Source: DASXRA01 sp963737425 (GTDB taxonomy: Bacteria > Actinomycetota > Actinomycetes > Mycobacteriales > Jatrophihabitantaceae). From it: 64,000 nucleotides of DNA. The notes beneath the pieces are model-generated. The model saw only the letters and a list, made by a program, of their open reading frames with translations, made no database searches and was not told the origin of the DNA. The translations under genes were made by a program, and so were the position numbers. Shown here piece after piece: positions 33,174 through 42,117 of this stretch; position 1 is the stretch's first letter, and every line of letters starts with the position of its first letter. The stretch covers positions 1,736,001 to 1,800,000 of the forward strand of contig CAVTSX010000009.1 of the NCBI GenBank assembly GCA_963737425.1. The letters are read 5' to 3'.

Positions 33174-34916
33174 ATGAGCAACCCGAATCACCAGCGTCCG
33201 TCTGCGATGCCGTGCTACCGATACAAGCCGTTCCCGCCCGTCGAACTCCCCGATCGGCAGTGGCCCGCGCGCACCATCACCGCGGCGCCGAGGTGGCTGT
33301 CGACCGATCTGCGCGACGGCAACCAGGCCTTGATCGATCCGATGAACGCCGCCCGCAAACACGCCATGTTCGACCTGTTGGTCCGGATGGGCTACAAGGA
33401 GATCGAGGTCGGCTTTCCGGCGGCCAGCCAGACCGACTTCGACTTCATCCGCGACCTGATCACCAGCGGCAAGATCCCCGACGACGTACGGATTTCTGTG
33501 CTTACGCAGGCGCGCGAGGAGCTCATCGAGCGCACCGTCCAGTCACTGGTCGGCGCCAGGAGCGCCACCGTGCATCTCTACAACGCCGCGGCGCCGGTGT
33601 TCCGCAAGGTCGTCTTCGGCTTCGCCGGCGACGGACGCGACGAGTGCAAGGCCGTGGCCGCCGACGGCACCCGCGCCGTCATGAAATACGCCGAGTCGTA
33701 CCTGCGCGACACCGACTTCGGCTACGAGTACTCGCCTGAGATCTTCATGGACACCGAACTCGACTTCTCGCTGGAGATCTGCGAGGCGGTCATGGACGTG
33801 TGGCAGCCGGGCGCCGATCGCGAGATCGTGCTCAATCTGCCCTGCACCGTCGAACGGTCGACGCCGAACGTCTACGCCGACCAGATCGAGTGGATGAGCC
33901 GCAATCTGTCCCGCCGCGAGCACGTCGCGCTATCGGTGCACACCCACAACGACCGGGGAACAGCCGTCGCCGACGCAGAACTCGCCATGCTGGCAGGCGT
34001 CCAACGCGTCGAGGGATGCCTCTTCGGCAACGGCGAACGCACCGGCAACGTCGACCTGGTGACACTGGGCCTCAACCTGTTCAGCCAGGGCATCGACCCG
34101 CAGATCGACTTCAGCGACATCGACGAGATCCGCCGCACCGTCGAGTACTGCAACCGCATCGGCGTACACGAGCGCCACCCGTACGCCGGCGACCTGGTCT
34201 ATACGTCGTTCTCCGGCTCGCACCAGGACGCGATCAAGAAAGCATTCGACGCTGCCGATGTCGCCGCCGCCAAAGCCGGCAAGCCGGTCAGCGAGATGCA
34301 GTGGCACATGCCGTACCTGCCGATCGACCCGAAGGACGTCGGCCGCTCGTACGAGGCCGTGATCCGGGTCAACTCGCAGTCCGGCAAGGGCGGCGTCGCC
34401 TACATCATGAAGACCGACCACCATCTCGACCTCCCCCGGCGGCTGCAGATCGAGTTCAGCCACGTCATCCAGCGGCACACGGACGGCGAGGGCGGCGAGG
34501 TGAGCGCCGCGCAGATGTGGCAGATCTTCTCCGACGAGTACCTCACCGCCAGCAACTTCGAACTGCTCGGCTTCACGTCGAGCAGCGACGACGGCACCGA
34601 GCAAATCACCGCCACGGTAAGGGCATTCGGCAAGGAGCACGAGGTAACCGGCGTCGGCAACGGGCCTATCGCCGCGTTCTGCTCCGCACTGTCCATTGTC
34701 GACGTTGGACTCGGCGGCGTAAGCGTGCGCGTACTCGACTACGCCGAACACGCGCTCACCGCGGGACGCGACGCCGAGGCCGCTGCCTACCTCGAGATCG
34801 AGGTAGGCGACCGGGTGCTGTGGGGCGTCGGCATCAGCGAGTCGATCGTGCAGGCGTCACTGCTCGGTGTCATGAGCGCGCTCAACCGTGCGACGCAGGA
34901 CCGGGTCGCCGGCTAG
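33174..34916 (+). CDS. leuA: 2-isopropylmalate synthase
   Basis: 580 residues. HMGL-like catalytic barrel with STDLRDGNQALIDP near 45 (the metal-binding DRDGNQ-type motif), the HTHNDRGTAVADAELA stretch with two His ligands near 258, and the substrate-binding NGERTGNVDL near 288. The C-terminal regulatory LeuA_dimer domain (about 430-575) provides leucine feedback. It condenses acetyl-CoA with 2-ketoisovalerate, the first step to leucine. The length fits the actinobacterial long form. Controlled by the leader upstream. Confidence 0.97.
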   Translation: MSNPNHQRPSAMPCYRYKPFPPVELPDRQWPARTITAAPRWLSTDLRDGNQALIDPMNAARKHAMFDLLVRMGYKEIEVGFPAASQTDFDFIRDLITSGKIPDDVRISVLTQAREELIERTVQSLVGARSATVHLYNAAAPVFRKVVFGFAGDGRDECKAVAADGTRAVMKYAESYLRDTDFGYEYSPEIFMDTELDFSLEICEAVMDVWQPGADREIVLNLPCTVERSTPNVYADQIEWMSRNLSRREHVALSVHTHNDRGTAVADAELAMLAGVQRVEGCLFGNGERTGNVDLVTLGLNLFSQGIDPQIDFSDIDEIRRTVEYCNRIGVHERHPYAGDLVYTSFSGSHQDAIKKAFDAADVAAAKAGKPVSEMQWHMPYLPIDPKDVGRSYEAVIRVNSQSGKGGVAYIMKTDHHLDLPRRLQIEFSHVIQRHTDGEGGEVSAAQMWQIFSDEYLTASNFELLGFTSSSDDGTEQITATVRAFGKEHEVTGVGNGPIAAFCSALSIVDVGLGGVSVRVLDYAEHALTAGRDAEAAAYLEIEVGDRVLWGVGISESIVQASLLGVMSALNRATQDRVAG

Positions 34917-35003
34917 CTCCCGTGGATGGGAGGTCTGAGAGCGCCGCACCCGTGCCGGGGGTCGCTGTGTACTAGGGCCTGCCGCTGCGCGCCATCCCTC
35001 TGC

Positions 35004-35053
35004 GAGTTGCCATACCTTCGGCGAGCGATCGGCCGCCGAAGGTATGACAACTC
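35004..35053. terminator. Bidirectional terminator between leuA and proline-rich gene
   Basis: Two 20-nt arms (35004-35023 and 35034-35053), nearly perfect with one mismatch, close over a 10-nt loop (AGCGATCGGC). It lies between the convergent leuA and the membrane-protein gene ending at 35060 and is palindromic, so it can serve both. Confidence 0.8.
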
Positions 35054-35059
35054 GGCCGA

Positions 35060-36403
35060 TCAGTATCCGGACAGCGTGCAGGCCGGCGGTGACTTGCTCA
35101 GGTCGACCTCCGCGCTGATATATGTCTCGTCAGTGTCGTGGCGTGTCGAGACCTTGTTGTCGAAATCTCTCGCCCGGTATGTGACGGCCCACTTGACCTC
35201 TCCGGTCACCCGCAGGGTCAGCCCCTCGCCGAAGTCGGTCTGCAATGCCTGCGACACGTTGCTGGTGATGCGCCAGGTTGCCGTTCCGTCGACCGCCTCG
35301 AAGTCGAACACCTTCTGCGGGCACTGCGCCGGCTCGGTGACCTTGACCTTTGCGCAGGCGGTCAGTTTTGCGCCGACCGCGCTGATCACCTTCTTCCGAC
35401 CGGCTGGGCTCAGACCTGCGTCGAGCAACGGAATGGACAGGTCACTGGGGTAGGTGGCGAAGTCGTCGGGCGTCTTGTCCGTGACGGTGAGGTCGGGATC
35501 GCTCGATCCGAATACGAGCGGTCCAGGGAACACGTCGACCTTCGAGCCCGACACCTTCTGGCCGAACAGCGTCAGGTCAGGGATGTCCTGTTCGTGCGAG
35601 GCGTCGAACTCGACCGTCGTCGATTCCATGAGCCACTTGCCCGTCGCCTTGCTGAGATAGAACTCCTCGTCGACGTTCTTCGAACCGAATGTGTACGTGG
35701 CGGCTACCCGGGCCGCGTCCTTTCCTTGCTCGTCCTTCCCGTGCTCGACCGTGCCGATCTTGATGTTGCTGATCTTGGCTTTCGCTTGCTGTTTGGCCAG
35801 GACGTCGTTGGTCAGGAACGTCATGGACGCCGGCGGCGGGCCGGCCTTCAGCGCGGTCGCCGCGTCGCCCGCCGACAGCGCGGTCAGGTAACTGCTGAGC
35901 ACCTTGTCCGGGCCGGCGCCGCCACCGCCCGAGCCGCTGAGCAGCACGCCGGCAGCAATGCCGCCGCCCACCACAACCGCCGCCACCACGCCGATGATCG
36001 TCCACATCTTGGTGCGAGATGGGCGCGACGGTGGCCCGCCCCAGTAAGCGCCGCCTTGCGGCGGATGGCCCGGCGGGCCGTACTGGCCCGGCGCCGCGAC
36101 CTGACCCGGCGGCCCGAACTGATCCTGGGGCGGGAACTGACCTTGGGGCGGGAACTGGTCTTGGGGCGGGAACTGGCCCGGCTGCCCGCCTTGACCCGGC
36201 GGCGCGAACGGGCCCGGCTGCGCAAACTGAGCCTGCGGCCCGAACTGGTCTTGGGGCGGGAACTGACCCGGCCGCCCACCTTGACCCGGCGGCGCGAACG
36301 GGCCCGGCTGCGCAGACTGAGCCTGCGGCCCGAACTGGTCTTGGGGCGGGAACTGACCCTGTTGCGCGAAGTTTCCCGGCGTGCCGTCAGGCGGCTGGTT
36401 CAT
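35060..36403 (-). CDS. Proline/glutamine-rich single-span membrane protein
   Basis: 447 residues. A Pro/Gln-rich disordered cytoplasmic N-terminus (about 1-130) holds 30-residue repeats (FPPQDQFGPQAQ...PGQGG), then one membrane helix (TKMWTIIGVVAAVVVGGGIA, about 131-155), a glycine hinge, and an extracellular domain of about 275 residues starting with DKVLSSYLTALSAGDAATAL, as in DUF4878/NTF2-like lumazine-fold proteins. It resembles the gene at 37953 in layout (proline-rich head, helix, then KDYFRALGRAD-like domain), so the two are paralogues. Function unknown; next to a mycosin-type protease, it could be a substrate or partner. Confidence 0.82.
   Translation of the reverse strand: MNQPPDGTPGNFAQQGQFPPQDQFGPQAQSAQPGPFAPPGQGGRPGQFPPQDQFGPQAQFAQPGPFAPPGQGGQPGQFPPQDQFPPQGQFPPQDQFGPPGQVAAPGQYGPPGHPPQGGAYWGGPPSRPSRTKMWTIIGVVAAVVVGGGIAAGVLLSGSGGGGAGPDKVLSSYLTALSAGDAATALKAGPPPASMTFLTNDVLAKQQAKAKISNIKIGTVEHGKDEQGKDAARVAATYTFGSKNVDEEFYLSKATGKWLMESTTVEFDASHEQDIPDLTLFGQKVSGSKVDVFPGPLVFGSSDPDLTVTDKTPDDFATYPSDLSIPLLDAGLSPAGRKKVISAVGAKLTACAKVKVTEPAQCPQKVFDFEAVDGTATWRITSNVSQALQTDFGEGLTLRVTGEVKWAVTYRARDFDNKVSTRHDTDETYISAEVDLSKSPPACTLSGY
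36151..36345. repeat. 90-bp in-frame tandem repeats in proline-rich gene
   Basis: Units begin with AACTGGTCTTGGGGCGGGAA (minus of the coding strand) at 36153, 36243 and 36333, giving two full 90-bp units and a partial third, each a 30-residue Pro/Gln-rich repeat. Near identity suggests recent duplication and likely length variation. Confidence 0.85.
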
Positions 36404-36600
36404 GCGTTGTTCCTCTACGGTCCGTCGACGGCTGCGGGAGACCCACGCTCACCGCAGCCAATTGCCCGACATCATGGCGTATCCGAGAAATGGGCCCAAC
36501 AGCTGGTATGCGGTAGTGCGCCCGCTCCGCTCGCGTTATGGGAAAGCCATGCCCCCGACGCGCACCTGCAGGCTTCCCCGGCGTCGATCGAAGCGCGCGA

Positions 36601-37956
36601 TCAGCCGCTGACGTCGCGAGGCGGGCTGAGGTCGTGCCAGATCAGGCCGGTCTCGTCGCGGTAGGTGTGCCCACCGGCCTCCGCGCCGTCGCGGGGCATC
36701 GGCCGTGGGCGCCACACGTCGTGCGGCATGGCGGCGAAGCGGCGAGAGCGCCGCATGCCGAGAATGCTCAGCACGGTAAGGGCGATCGCTCCGATCAGGC
36801 CGACGACGACGCCCGTCCAGACCCGCGTCGACATGGCCGACGGAGCGCTGCCGACGGCGAAAACACCGGGCGGAGACTTCTGCACGACCGCCGGGGCGGG
36901 CACGGGCAGCGCCTTCGCCGGTTGGGCCCTTGCCGCGATGAACGGGTCGAGGGCTGCGTACACCGGATTCGGCGCGTCGGACGGTACCGAGGCGCTGATG
37001 GCACGCGACGGGTTGACCATGCCGAATCCATAGCCAGGATCGCGGGTCTGCGTGCGCCGATCGAGCGTGGCGAGCATGCGCGTCACGACCTGGCGTCCGG
37101 ACAACGCCGGATACTTCGACCAGATCAATGCCAGGGCGGCCGACGTCAACGCAGTGGCCTGGCTCGTGCCGTCCCCAGCAAACGCACTGCCGGCAACGCG
37201 GCCGAGCGTCGCAATGTTCACGCCCGGTGCCGTGACCGTGAGGTACTTGTGCCGCGACGAGAAGGGAGCGACCTGTCCCTTCGAGTCGACGGCGCCGACC
37301 GAGATGACGCCGAGGCATACGCCTGGCTCCTCGACCGGGCTGCCCTTGCGACCGGAGTTGCCGGCGGCCGCAACCACGATCGCGCCCTTGCGAATCGCGT
37401 AGGTGATCGCGTCCTGCTCGTCGGCCGGGCAGGGCAGCGTGTTCTGGGCCGGATTGCGCGATCCGCCGAGCGACATGCTCAGGATCTTGGCGCCATGGTT
37501 TGCCGACCAGCGGATTGCGTCGGCGAGGTGATCACCGCCGTTGGTCGGCGCATCGGTCGTGCCGCGAAGCGGTACGGCGACCGGCAGCACCTTGGCGTTC
37601 GGGGCAAGTCCAGTGATGTCCAGGAAGCCCGGGCGCGCCACCATGATCGAAGCCATCGCAGTGCCGTGCCCGAACGGGTCGACCGCATGGTCGGTACGCC
37701 CGTTGCCACCGGAGACCCCGAAGTCGGTGCCCGAGAGCACCTGGCCGGACAGCTCGGGCAGAGCACCGTTCACCCCGGTGTCGATCTCGGCGATCGTGAT
37801 GCCCTGCCCGCGGGCGCCACCGTTCCACAGCGACGGGACGTGCCACGTGTCGAACCACCACTCCGGTGCGCTCGGCGGGCCGGGTGCGGCAGCCGCCGGC
37901 GCGGCGATCGCGAGGACGAACGCAGCCACCAGGCAGGCGATGAGCCGGCGCGTCAT
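36601..37956 (-). CDS. Mycosin-like S8 serine protease
   Basis: 451 residues: signal peptide MTRRLIACLVAAFVLAIAAP with AAAA cleavage region; subtilase domain with Asp in AEIDTGVNG near 70, His in FGHGTAMASIM near 113 and Ser in GDGTSQATALTSA near 285; and a C-terminal membrane helix (VWTGVVVGLIGAIALTVLS, about 385-405) with a cytoplasmic tail. This is the layout of mycosins (MycP), the membrane proteases of type VII secretion systems, but no other ESX gene is nearby. The start overlaps the upstream gene by 4 nt (ATGA). A cell-surface protease acting on a neighbouring protein is my best inference. Confidence 0.88.
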   Translation of the reverse strand: MTRRLIACLVAAFVLAIAAPAAAAPGPPSAPEWWFDTWHVPSLWNGGARGQGITIAEIDTGVNGALPELSGQVLSGTDFGVSGGNGRTDHAVDPFGHGTAMASIMVARPGFLDITGLAPNAKVLPVAVPLRGTTDAPTNGGDHLADAIRWSANHGAKILSMSLGGSRNPAQNTLPCPADEQDAITYAIRKGAIVVAAAGNSGRKGSPVEEPGVCLGVISVGAVDSKGQVAPFSSRHKYLTVTAPGVNIATLGRVAGSAFAGDGTSQATALTSAALALIWSKYPALSGRQVVTRMLATLDRRTQTRDPGYGFGMVNPSRAISASVPSDAPNPVYAALDPFIAARAQPAKALPVPAPAVVQKSPPGVFAVGSAPSAMSTRVWTGVVVGLIGAIALTVLSILGMRRSRRFAAMPHDVWRPRPMPRDGAEAGGHTYRDETGLIWHDLSPPRDVSG

Positions 37957-39113
37957 GAGGACGATCTCCAGACGAGTTTGCTCGGGTCCGTGGCGTAGCA
38001 CTGCGCGTGGATGACCAGATGGACGGTGCCCGACTTGTCGACCGGCAGGTTGTTGAAGTCGAGCCGCTGGTAGCTGCCGTGGACATCGACCGTGCCGTGG
38101 ACGATCAGCAGCCCGTCCGGCCCAGGCCCGACCGTGATGTCGAGCTTCGCGCCGACATCAGCGGGCAGTGTGCCGCGCACGGTGCCGGGTATTGCCCGCT
38201 CGTCGCTGGGCGCTGGGCACGAGGCCCTCGCCTTTGCGTCCAGGCAAGCCTGCACCGCCGCACCGACAGCGACCGTGACCGCCCGCTCGCCTTGGTCACT
38301 CACCTCGGGCTCGATGATGCGGGGAACGAAGCCGTGCAGATGGACGACCCGCGTAGGGACGTCAAGGTTCGGGGTGTCGGCGGTGACCGGCAATGCGCCG
38401 GGAAAGAGCAGCACGTCGCCCTGCGGCACAGCGGCGCCCGCCAGGGTCAGCCGGCGCCCGGCGACCGGCAGGGCCAGCCGGGTCGGTACCGCCGTCGCGT
38501 CAATGCGCCAGTCATGGCCGCGTCGCGTGAGGTGGACTGTGTCGTTCACGACGACCGCCCCGGCGGGGGCATGCAACTGGTACTGGACCGCGACATCTGC
38601 CGTGTCGCCGTGCCGGGCGACGGACAGCACCGTGACGTCGCTGAGCTTGCCGACCTTGAGTGCTGCACGCAGCACGTCGCTGGTCAGGAAGGTGCGCGGG
38701 CCCGCGGGCAGGTCACCAAGGGCAAGCGCAGCGGGGGCGTCGGCGCGGCCGAGTGCCCGGAAGTAGTCCTTGGCCACGGCACCCGGTGTCGATGCGGTGT
38801 TGTGCGCCGTGACGGCGACGACGGTGCCGCCGATGAGGACGGCGAGGGCGGCAAGCACGGCCACCCAGAACATGCCGCGATGGCGCCGCGGTGGCGACGG
38901 GATCTGGGGCGGTGGGTAGGCCGGAACCGGCGGGTACGCCGGAAACAACGGCTGGGTCGGGAAGTGCGGTTGCGCCGGACCGTGCGGCTGGTTCGCGGCG
39001 TATGCGGGATGGACGGCCGGGTACGGCTGGGTGACTGGGACCGGTGTCGGAGGCGGCCAGCCGGCGGGCGGCCCCGCCCCGGGCATTGTTGGGTCAGGCG
39101 GTGGGTCGGTCAT
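37953..39113 (-). CDS. Proline-rich single-span membrane protein, paralogue of 35060 gene
   Basis: 386 residues. A Pro-rich cytoplasmic head (about 1-78; PPTPVPVTQPYPAVHP), one membrane helix (GMFWVAVLAALAVLIGGTVV, about 80-102), and an extracellular domain starting AVAKDYFRALGRADAPAALA that matches the corresponding domain of the 35060 gene in pattern. Its start overlaps recR (ATGA) and its end overlaps the mycosin-like gene, placing all three in one translationally linked run. Function unknown. Confidence 0.82.
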   Translation of the reverse strand: MTDPPPDPTMPGAGPPAGWPPPTPVPVTQPYPAVHPAYAANQPHGPAQPHFPTQPLFPAYPPVPAYPPPQIPSPPRRHRGMFWVAVLAALAVLIGGTVVAVTAHNTASTPGAVAKDYFRALGRADAPAALALGDLPAGPRTFLTSDVLRAALKVGKLSDVTVLSVARHGDTADVAVQYQLHAPAGAVVVNDTVHLTRRGHDWRIDATAVPTRLALPVAGRRLTLAGAAVPQGDVLLFPGALPVTADTPNLDVPTRVVHLHGFVPRIIEPEVSDQGERAVTVAVGAAVQACLDAKARASCPAPSDERAIPGTVRGTLPADVGAKLDITVGPGPDGLLIVHGTVDVHGSYQRLDFNNLPVDKSGTVHLVIHAQCYATDPSKLVWRSSS

Positions 39114-39706
39114 TCGACTCGCCGCCGACCCGAAAGCGCACGCCCCAACGTCACCTCGTCGGCATATTCGAGATCGCCCCCGACGGGCAGCCCGCTGGCC
39201 AGCCTCGACACCGCAATGCCCATCGGCTTGACCAGTCGGGCGAGGTAGGTGGCCGTCGCCTCGCCTTCGAGATTCGGGTCGGTGGCGAGGATCAGTTCGG
39301 TGACCACGCCGTCGGCGAGGCGGGTCATGAGTTCGCGCACGCGCAGATCGTCCGGCCCGACGCCGTCGATGGGGCTGATCGCCCCGCCCAGCACGTGATA
39401 GCGCCCGCGGAACTCACGGGTGCGCTCGACCGCGATGACGTCCTTCGGCTCCTCGACGACGCAGATGACGGCCAGGTCGCGGCGTGTGTCGCGGCAGATT
39501 CGGCACTCGTCCGCCTCGGCCACGTTGCCGCAGACACGGCAGAAGCGGACCTCGCTCTTGACCCGGATGAGCGTCGACGCGAGCCGTTCGACGTCGACGG
39601 GCTCGGCGGCGAGCAGGTGAAATGCGATGCGTTGGGCGCTCTTCGGACCGACGCCGGGCAGCCTGCCGAGCTCGTCGATCAGATCCTGGACGGCGCCCTC
39701 GTACAT
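39110..39706 (-). CDS. recR: Recombination protein RecR
   Basis: 198 residues with helix-hairpin-helix LIDELGRLPGVGPKSAQRIA at the N-terminus, a four-cysteine zinc finger (CRVCGNVAEADECRIC near 57-72), a Toprim domain (VICVVEEPKDVIAVERT), and C-terminal ATDPNLEGEATATYLARL. It acts with RecF/RecO in gap repair. The neighbouring dnaX and ybaB are its conserved context. Confidence 0.97.
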   Translation of the reverse strand: MYEGAVQDLIDELGRLPGVGPKSAQRIAFHLLAAEPVDVERLASTLIRVKSEVRFCRVCGNVAEADECRICRDTRRDLAVICVVEEPKDVIAVERTREFRGRYHVLGGAISPIDGVGPDDLRVRELMTRLADGVVTELILATDPNLEGEATATYLARLVKPMGIAVSRLASGLPVGGDLEYADEVTLGRALSGRRRVE

Positions 39707-39710
39707 GGGA

Positions 39711-40070
39711 TCAAAGACCAGGAATGCCGAGGCCGCCGAGGCCGCCCCCGAGGGCGCCGGTGACCGGCCCCATCTTCTCGGCGGCCAGCTCGCCGACCGC
39801 CCGATTCGCGTCGCGAACGGCGGCGACGATCAGATCCTGGAGCGTTTCGATGTCGTCCGGATCGATGGCCTTCGGGTCGATCGCGATCGCTTTGAGCTCA
39901 CCGGCCCCGGAAACGGTCGCGGTGACCAGGCCGCCGCCGGCACTACCGGTCAGCTCCGCCTCGGCCAGTTCGGCCTGCGCATCAGCCATCTGCTGCTGCA
40001 TCTTCTGGGCCTGCTTCATCAACTGCTGCATGTTCGGCTGACCACCGAACCCACCGCCACGCGAACTCAA
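39711..40070 (-). CDS. YbaB/EbfC family nucleoid-associated protein
   Basis: 119 residues with the start at a TTG at 40070, which has GGAGG five bases upstream; an ATG at 40109 would add 13 residues. The core MQQLMKQAQKMQQQMADAQ coiled helix and the beta domain (LVTATVSGAGELKAIAIDP) define YbaB/EbfC. It binds DNA and lies four bases before recR, behind dnaX, the conserved bacterial order. Confidence 0.93.
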   Translation of the reverse strand: MSSRGGGFGGQPNMQQLMKQAQKMQQQMADAQAELAEAELTGSAGGGLVTATVSGAGELKAIAIDPKAIDPDDIETLQDLIVAAVRDANRAVGELAAEKMGPVTGALGGGLGGLGIPGL

Positions 40071-40307
40071 TTCGACCTCCGCACTGTCGCCGATCACACA
40101 AGCGCTCATCGCCGAATTCGCTGCGCGTCCAGCAGTTGACGCCTGTTGCGATGCTCACTCATCGCTCTCGTCGCAGGCAAGCCTAGCCGCGTGGGTCATG
40201 AGGCAGCGTTCGACGTGCGCCGTCTGCTGCGGTTTGCCCATGCCGTTCTCATCTGCCTGCTAGGTGGGTACGCTGCGGCCCGAACACTCGCCAACCCGAC
40301 GCTGTGA

Positions 40308-42116
40308 TCAGGACGCGTCGTCAAGGGGCCGGGCGCCGAGCGTCGACTGCAACAGGCTGAGCGCGTCGGCCTCGACATCAGAGGCCGGCGCCGGCGTTGC
40401 GGGTGCCGGCTCGGAGTCGTCGCGCGGATCTGGCTCAGAGTGGGACGGCACGGGCGCCGACGCCGCCGACGAGCCGCCCGCAACCTCGACAGACACTCGC
40501 CAGGTTCCGCCGATAACGCGCGCCAGAGCACTGCGCAGCACGTCGAGAATGGCGTCGTCGCCGATCATCTTGACGAGTGGGGCGGTCGGCGCGCTGAGCG
40601 TCAGTTGATCCGCGTCGAGCGTGGCGACCTGCGCGTTATCGAGCAATGCGCGGGTGCGTCTGCTCGACTGCTTGACGACGTCGAGGATCTCGGGCCACAA
40701 CCTGCGCAGCGCCGCGGCGTCGATCGGTCCGGTGGCGGCGGGCGGCGCGGGTTCGGCTGATGCGGCCGGCTTGGCCGCGGCGGCCGGAGCTGGCGCCGGC
40801 GCCGCGGCGGCCGGAGTTGGAGCCGGCGCACTCGGGGCTCGCTCGGCCGTCGCCTTCGACGTCGCGGCCGCCTTGGGTGCCGCCCGCTTGCGCGGAGCGG
40901 GGGCAGCAGGCGGCTCATCGGCCGGCGGGGTATCGGGCGCAGATCCGCCCTGCACAAGGGCATTTCGCCGCTCGAGACGTTCGATGCGCTGGAGCAAGGC
41001 GGCGGCGTCGGCGGATGCGTCGGGCAGTTGCATCCGCGCGCAGAGCAGTTCGAGTACCAGTCGGGGCGACGTGGTGCCGCGCATCTCGATGAGCGCGGTG
41101 TGCACGATCTCGGCGTTGCGCACCAGGGTGCCGCCGCCGATTCGGCCGGCCTGATCGGACATGCGCTGCAGAGTGTCGGCGGCGTCGTCGATGAGGCCGC
41201 GCTCGGCAGCGTCGGGAACGGCGTCGAGGACGATCAGGTCGCGGAACCGATCGAGCAGATCGGCGGCGAACCGCCGCGGATCGTGCCCGGCCTCGACGAC
41301 GCGATCGACCGTGCCGTACACCGACGCGGCGTCGCCCGCGGCGAGTGCGTCGACCATGTCGTCGATCAGGGTCGAGTCGGTGACGCCGAGCAGCGCGACC
41401 GCGTCGGCATAGGTGACGCCGTCCGGACCGGCACCCGCGAGCAGTTGATCGAGAACGGACAACGAGTCACGCGCGGACCCGCCGCCGGCCCGCACGATCA
41501 CCGGCAGCACGGCCGGTGCCACCGTGACGCCTTCCGCGGCGCAGATGCGCTCGAGGTGCCCGCGCATGACGCCGGGCGGTATGAGCCGGAACGGATAGTG
41601 GTGGGTGCGCGAACGGATCGTCTGCAGCACTTTGTCGGGCTCGGTGGTGGCGAAGACGAACACCAGGAATTCGGGCGGTTCCTCGATCAGCTTCAGCAGG
41701 GCATTGAAACCCTGCGTGGTGACCATGTGCGCCTCGTCGATGATGTAGACCTTGAAGCGGTCACGGACGGGCGCGTAGAACGCGCGCTCGCGAAGCTCGC
41801 GGGCATCGTCGACACCGCCGTGACTGGCCGCGTCGATCTCGATGACGTCGATGGAACCGGCACCGTTCGGGGCCAGTTCGACGCAGGAGTCGCAGACGCC
41901 GCACGGGGTGGGGGTCGGGCCCTTCTCGCAGTTCAGCGAGCGGGCGAGGATGCGTGCGCTCGACGTCTTGCCGCAACCGCGCGGGCCACTGAACAGGTAG
42001 GCGTGGTTGATGCGCCCGGCGGCGAGTGCCTGGCTGAGCGGTCCGGTGACGTGGTCCTGGCCGATGACCTCGGCAAACGTCGCCGAACGGTATTTGCGAT
42101 AGAGCGCCAGAGCCAT
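40308..42116 (-). CDS. dnaX: DNA polymerase III subunit gamma/tau
   Basis: 602 residues. Walker A GPRGCGKTS near 45-53, a four-Cys zinc module (CEKGPTPTPCGVCDSC near 65-80), Walker B IIDEAH near 125, sensor 1 FATTEPDKVLQTIRSR near 157-172 and SRC-type GGSARDSLS near 215. The C-terminal third is Ala/Pro-rich (about 390-480), then a tau domain ending near 600. It loads the sliding clamp. Its start ATG lies directly behind a group II intron, so intron splicing or its 3' end may affect its leader. Confidence 0.97.
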   Translation of the reverse strand: MALALYRKYRSATFAEVIGQDHVTGPLSQALAAGRINHAYLFSGPRGCGKTSSARILARSLNCEKGPTPTPCGVCDSCVELAPNGAGSIDVIEIDAASHGGVDDARELRERAFYAPVRDRFKVYIIDEAHMVTTQGFNALLKLIEEPPEFLVFVFATTEPDKVLQTIRSRTHHYPFRLIPPGVMRGHLERICAAEGVTVAPAVLPVIVRAGGGSARDSLSVLDQLLAGAGPDGVTYADAVALLGVTDSTLIDDMVDALAAGDAASVYGTVDRVVEAGHDPRRFAADLLDRFRDLIVLDAVPDAAERGLIDDAADTLQRMSDQAGRIGGGTLVRNAEIVHTALIEMRGTTSPRLVLELLCARMQLPDASADAAALLQRIERLERRNALVQGGSAPDTPPADEPPAAPAPRKRAAPKAAATSKATAERAPSAPAPTPAAAAPAPAPAAAAKPAASAEPAPPAATGPIDAAALRRLWPEILDVVKQSSRRTRALLDNAQVATLDADQLTLSAPTAPLVKMIGDDAILDVLRSALARVIGGTWRVSVEVAGGSSAASAPVPSHSEPDPRDDSEPAPATPAPASDVEADALSLLQSTLGARPLDDAS

Positions 42117-42117
42117 T

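Noticed and set aside
36601..39113. Complete type VII secretion locus
   Set aside because: Only the mycosin-like protease is seen; no EccB, EccC, EccD, EccE, or WXG100-type genes are present.
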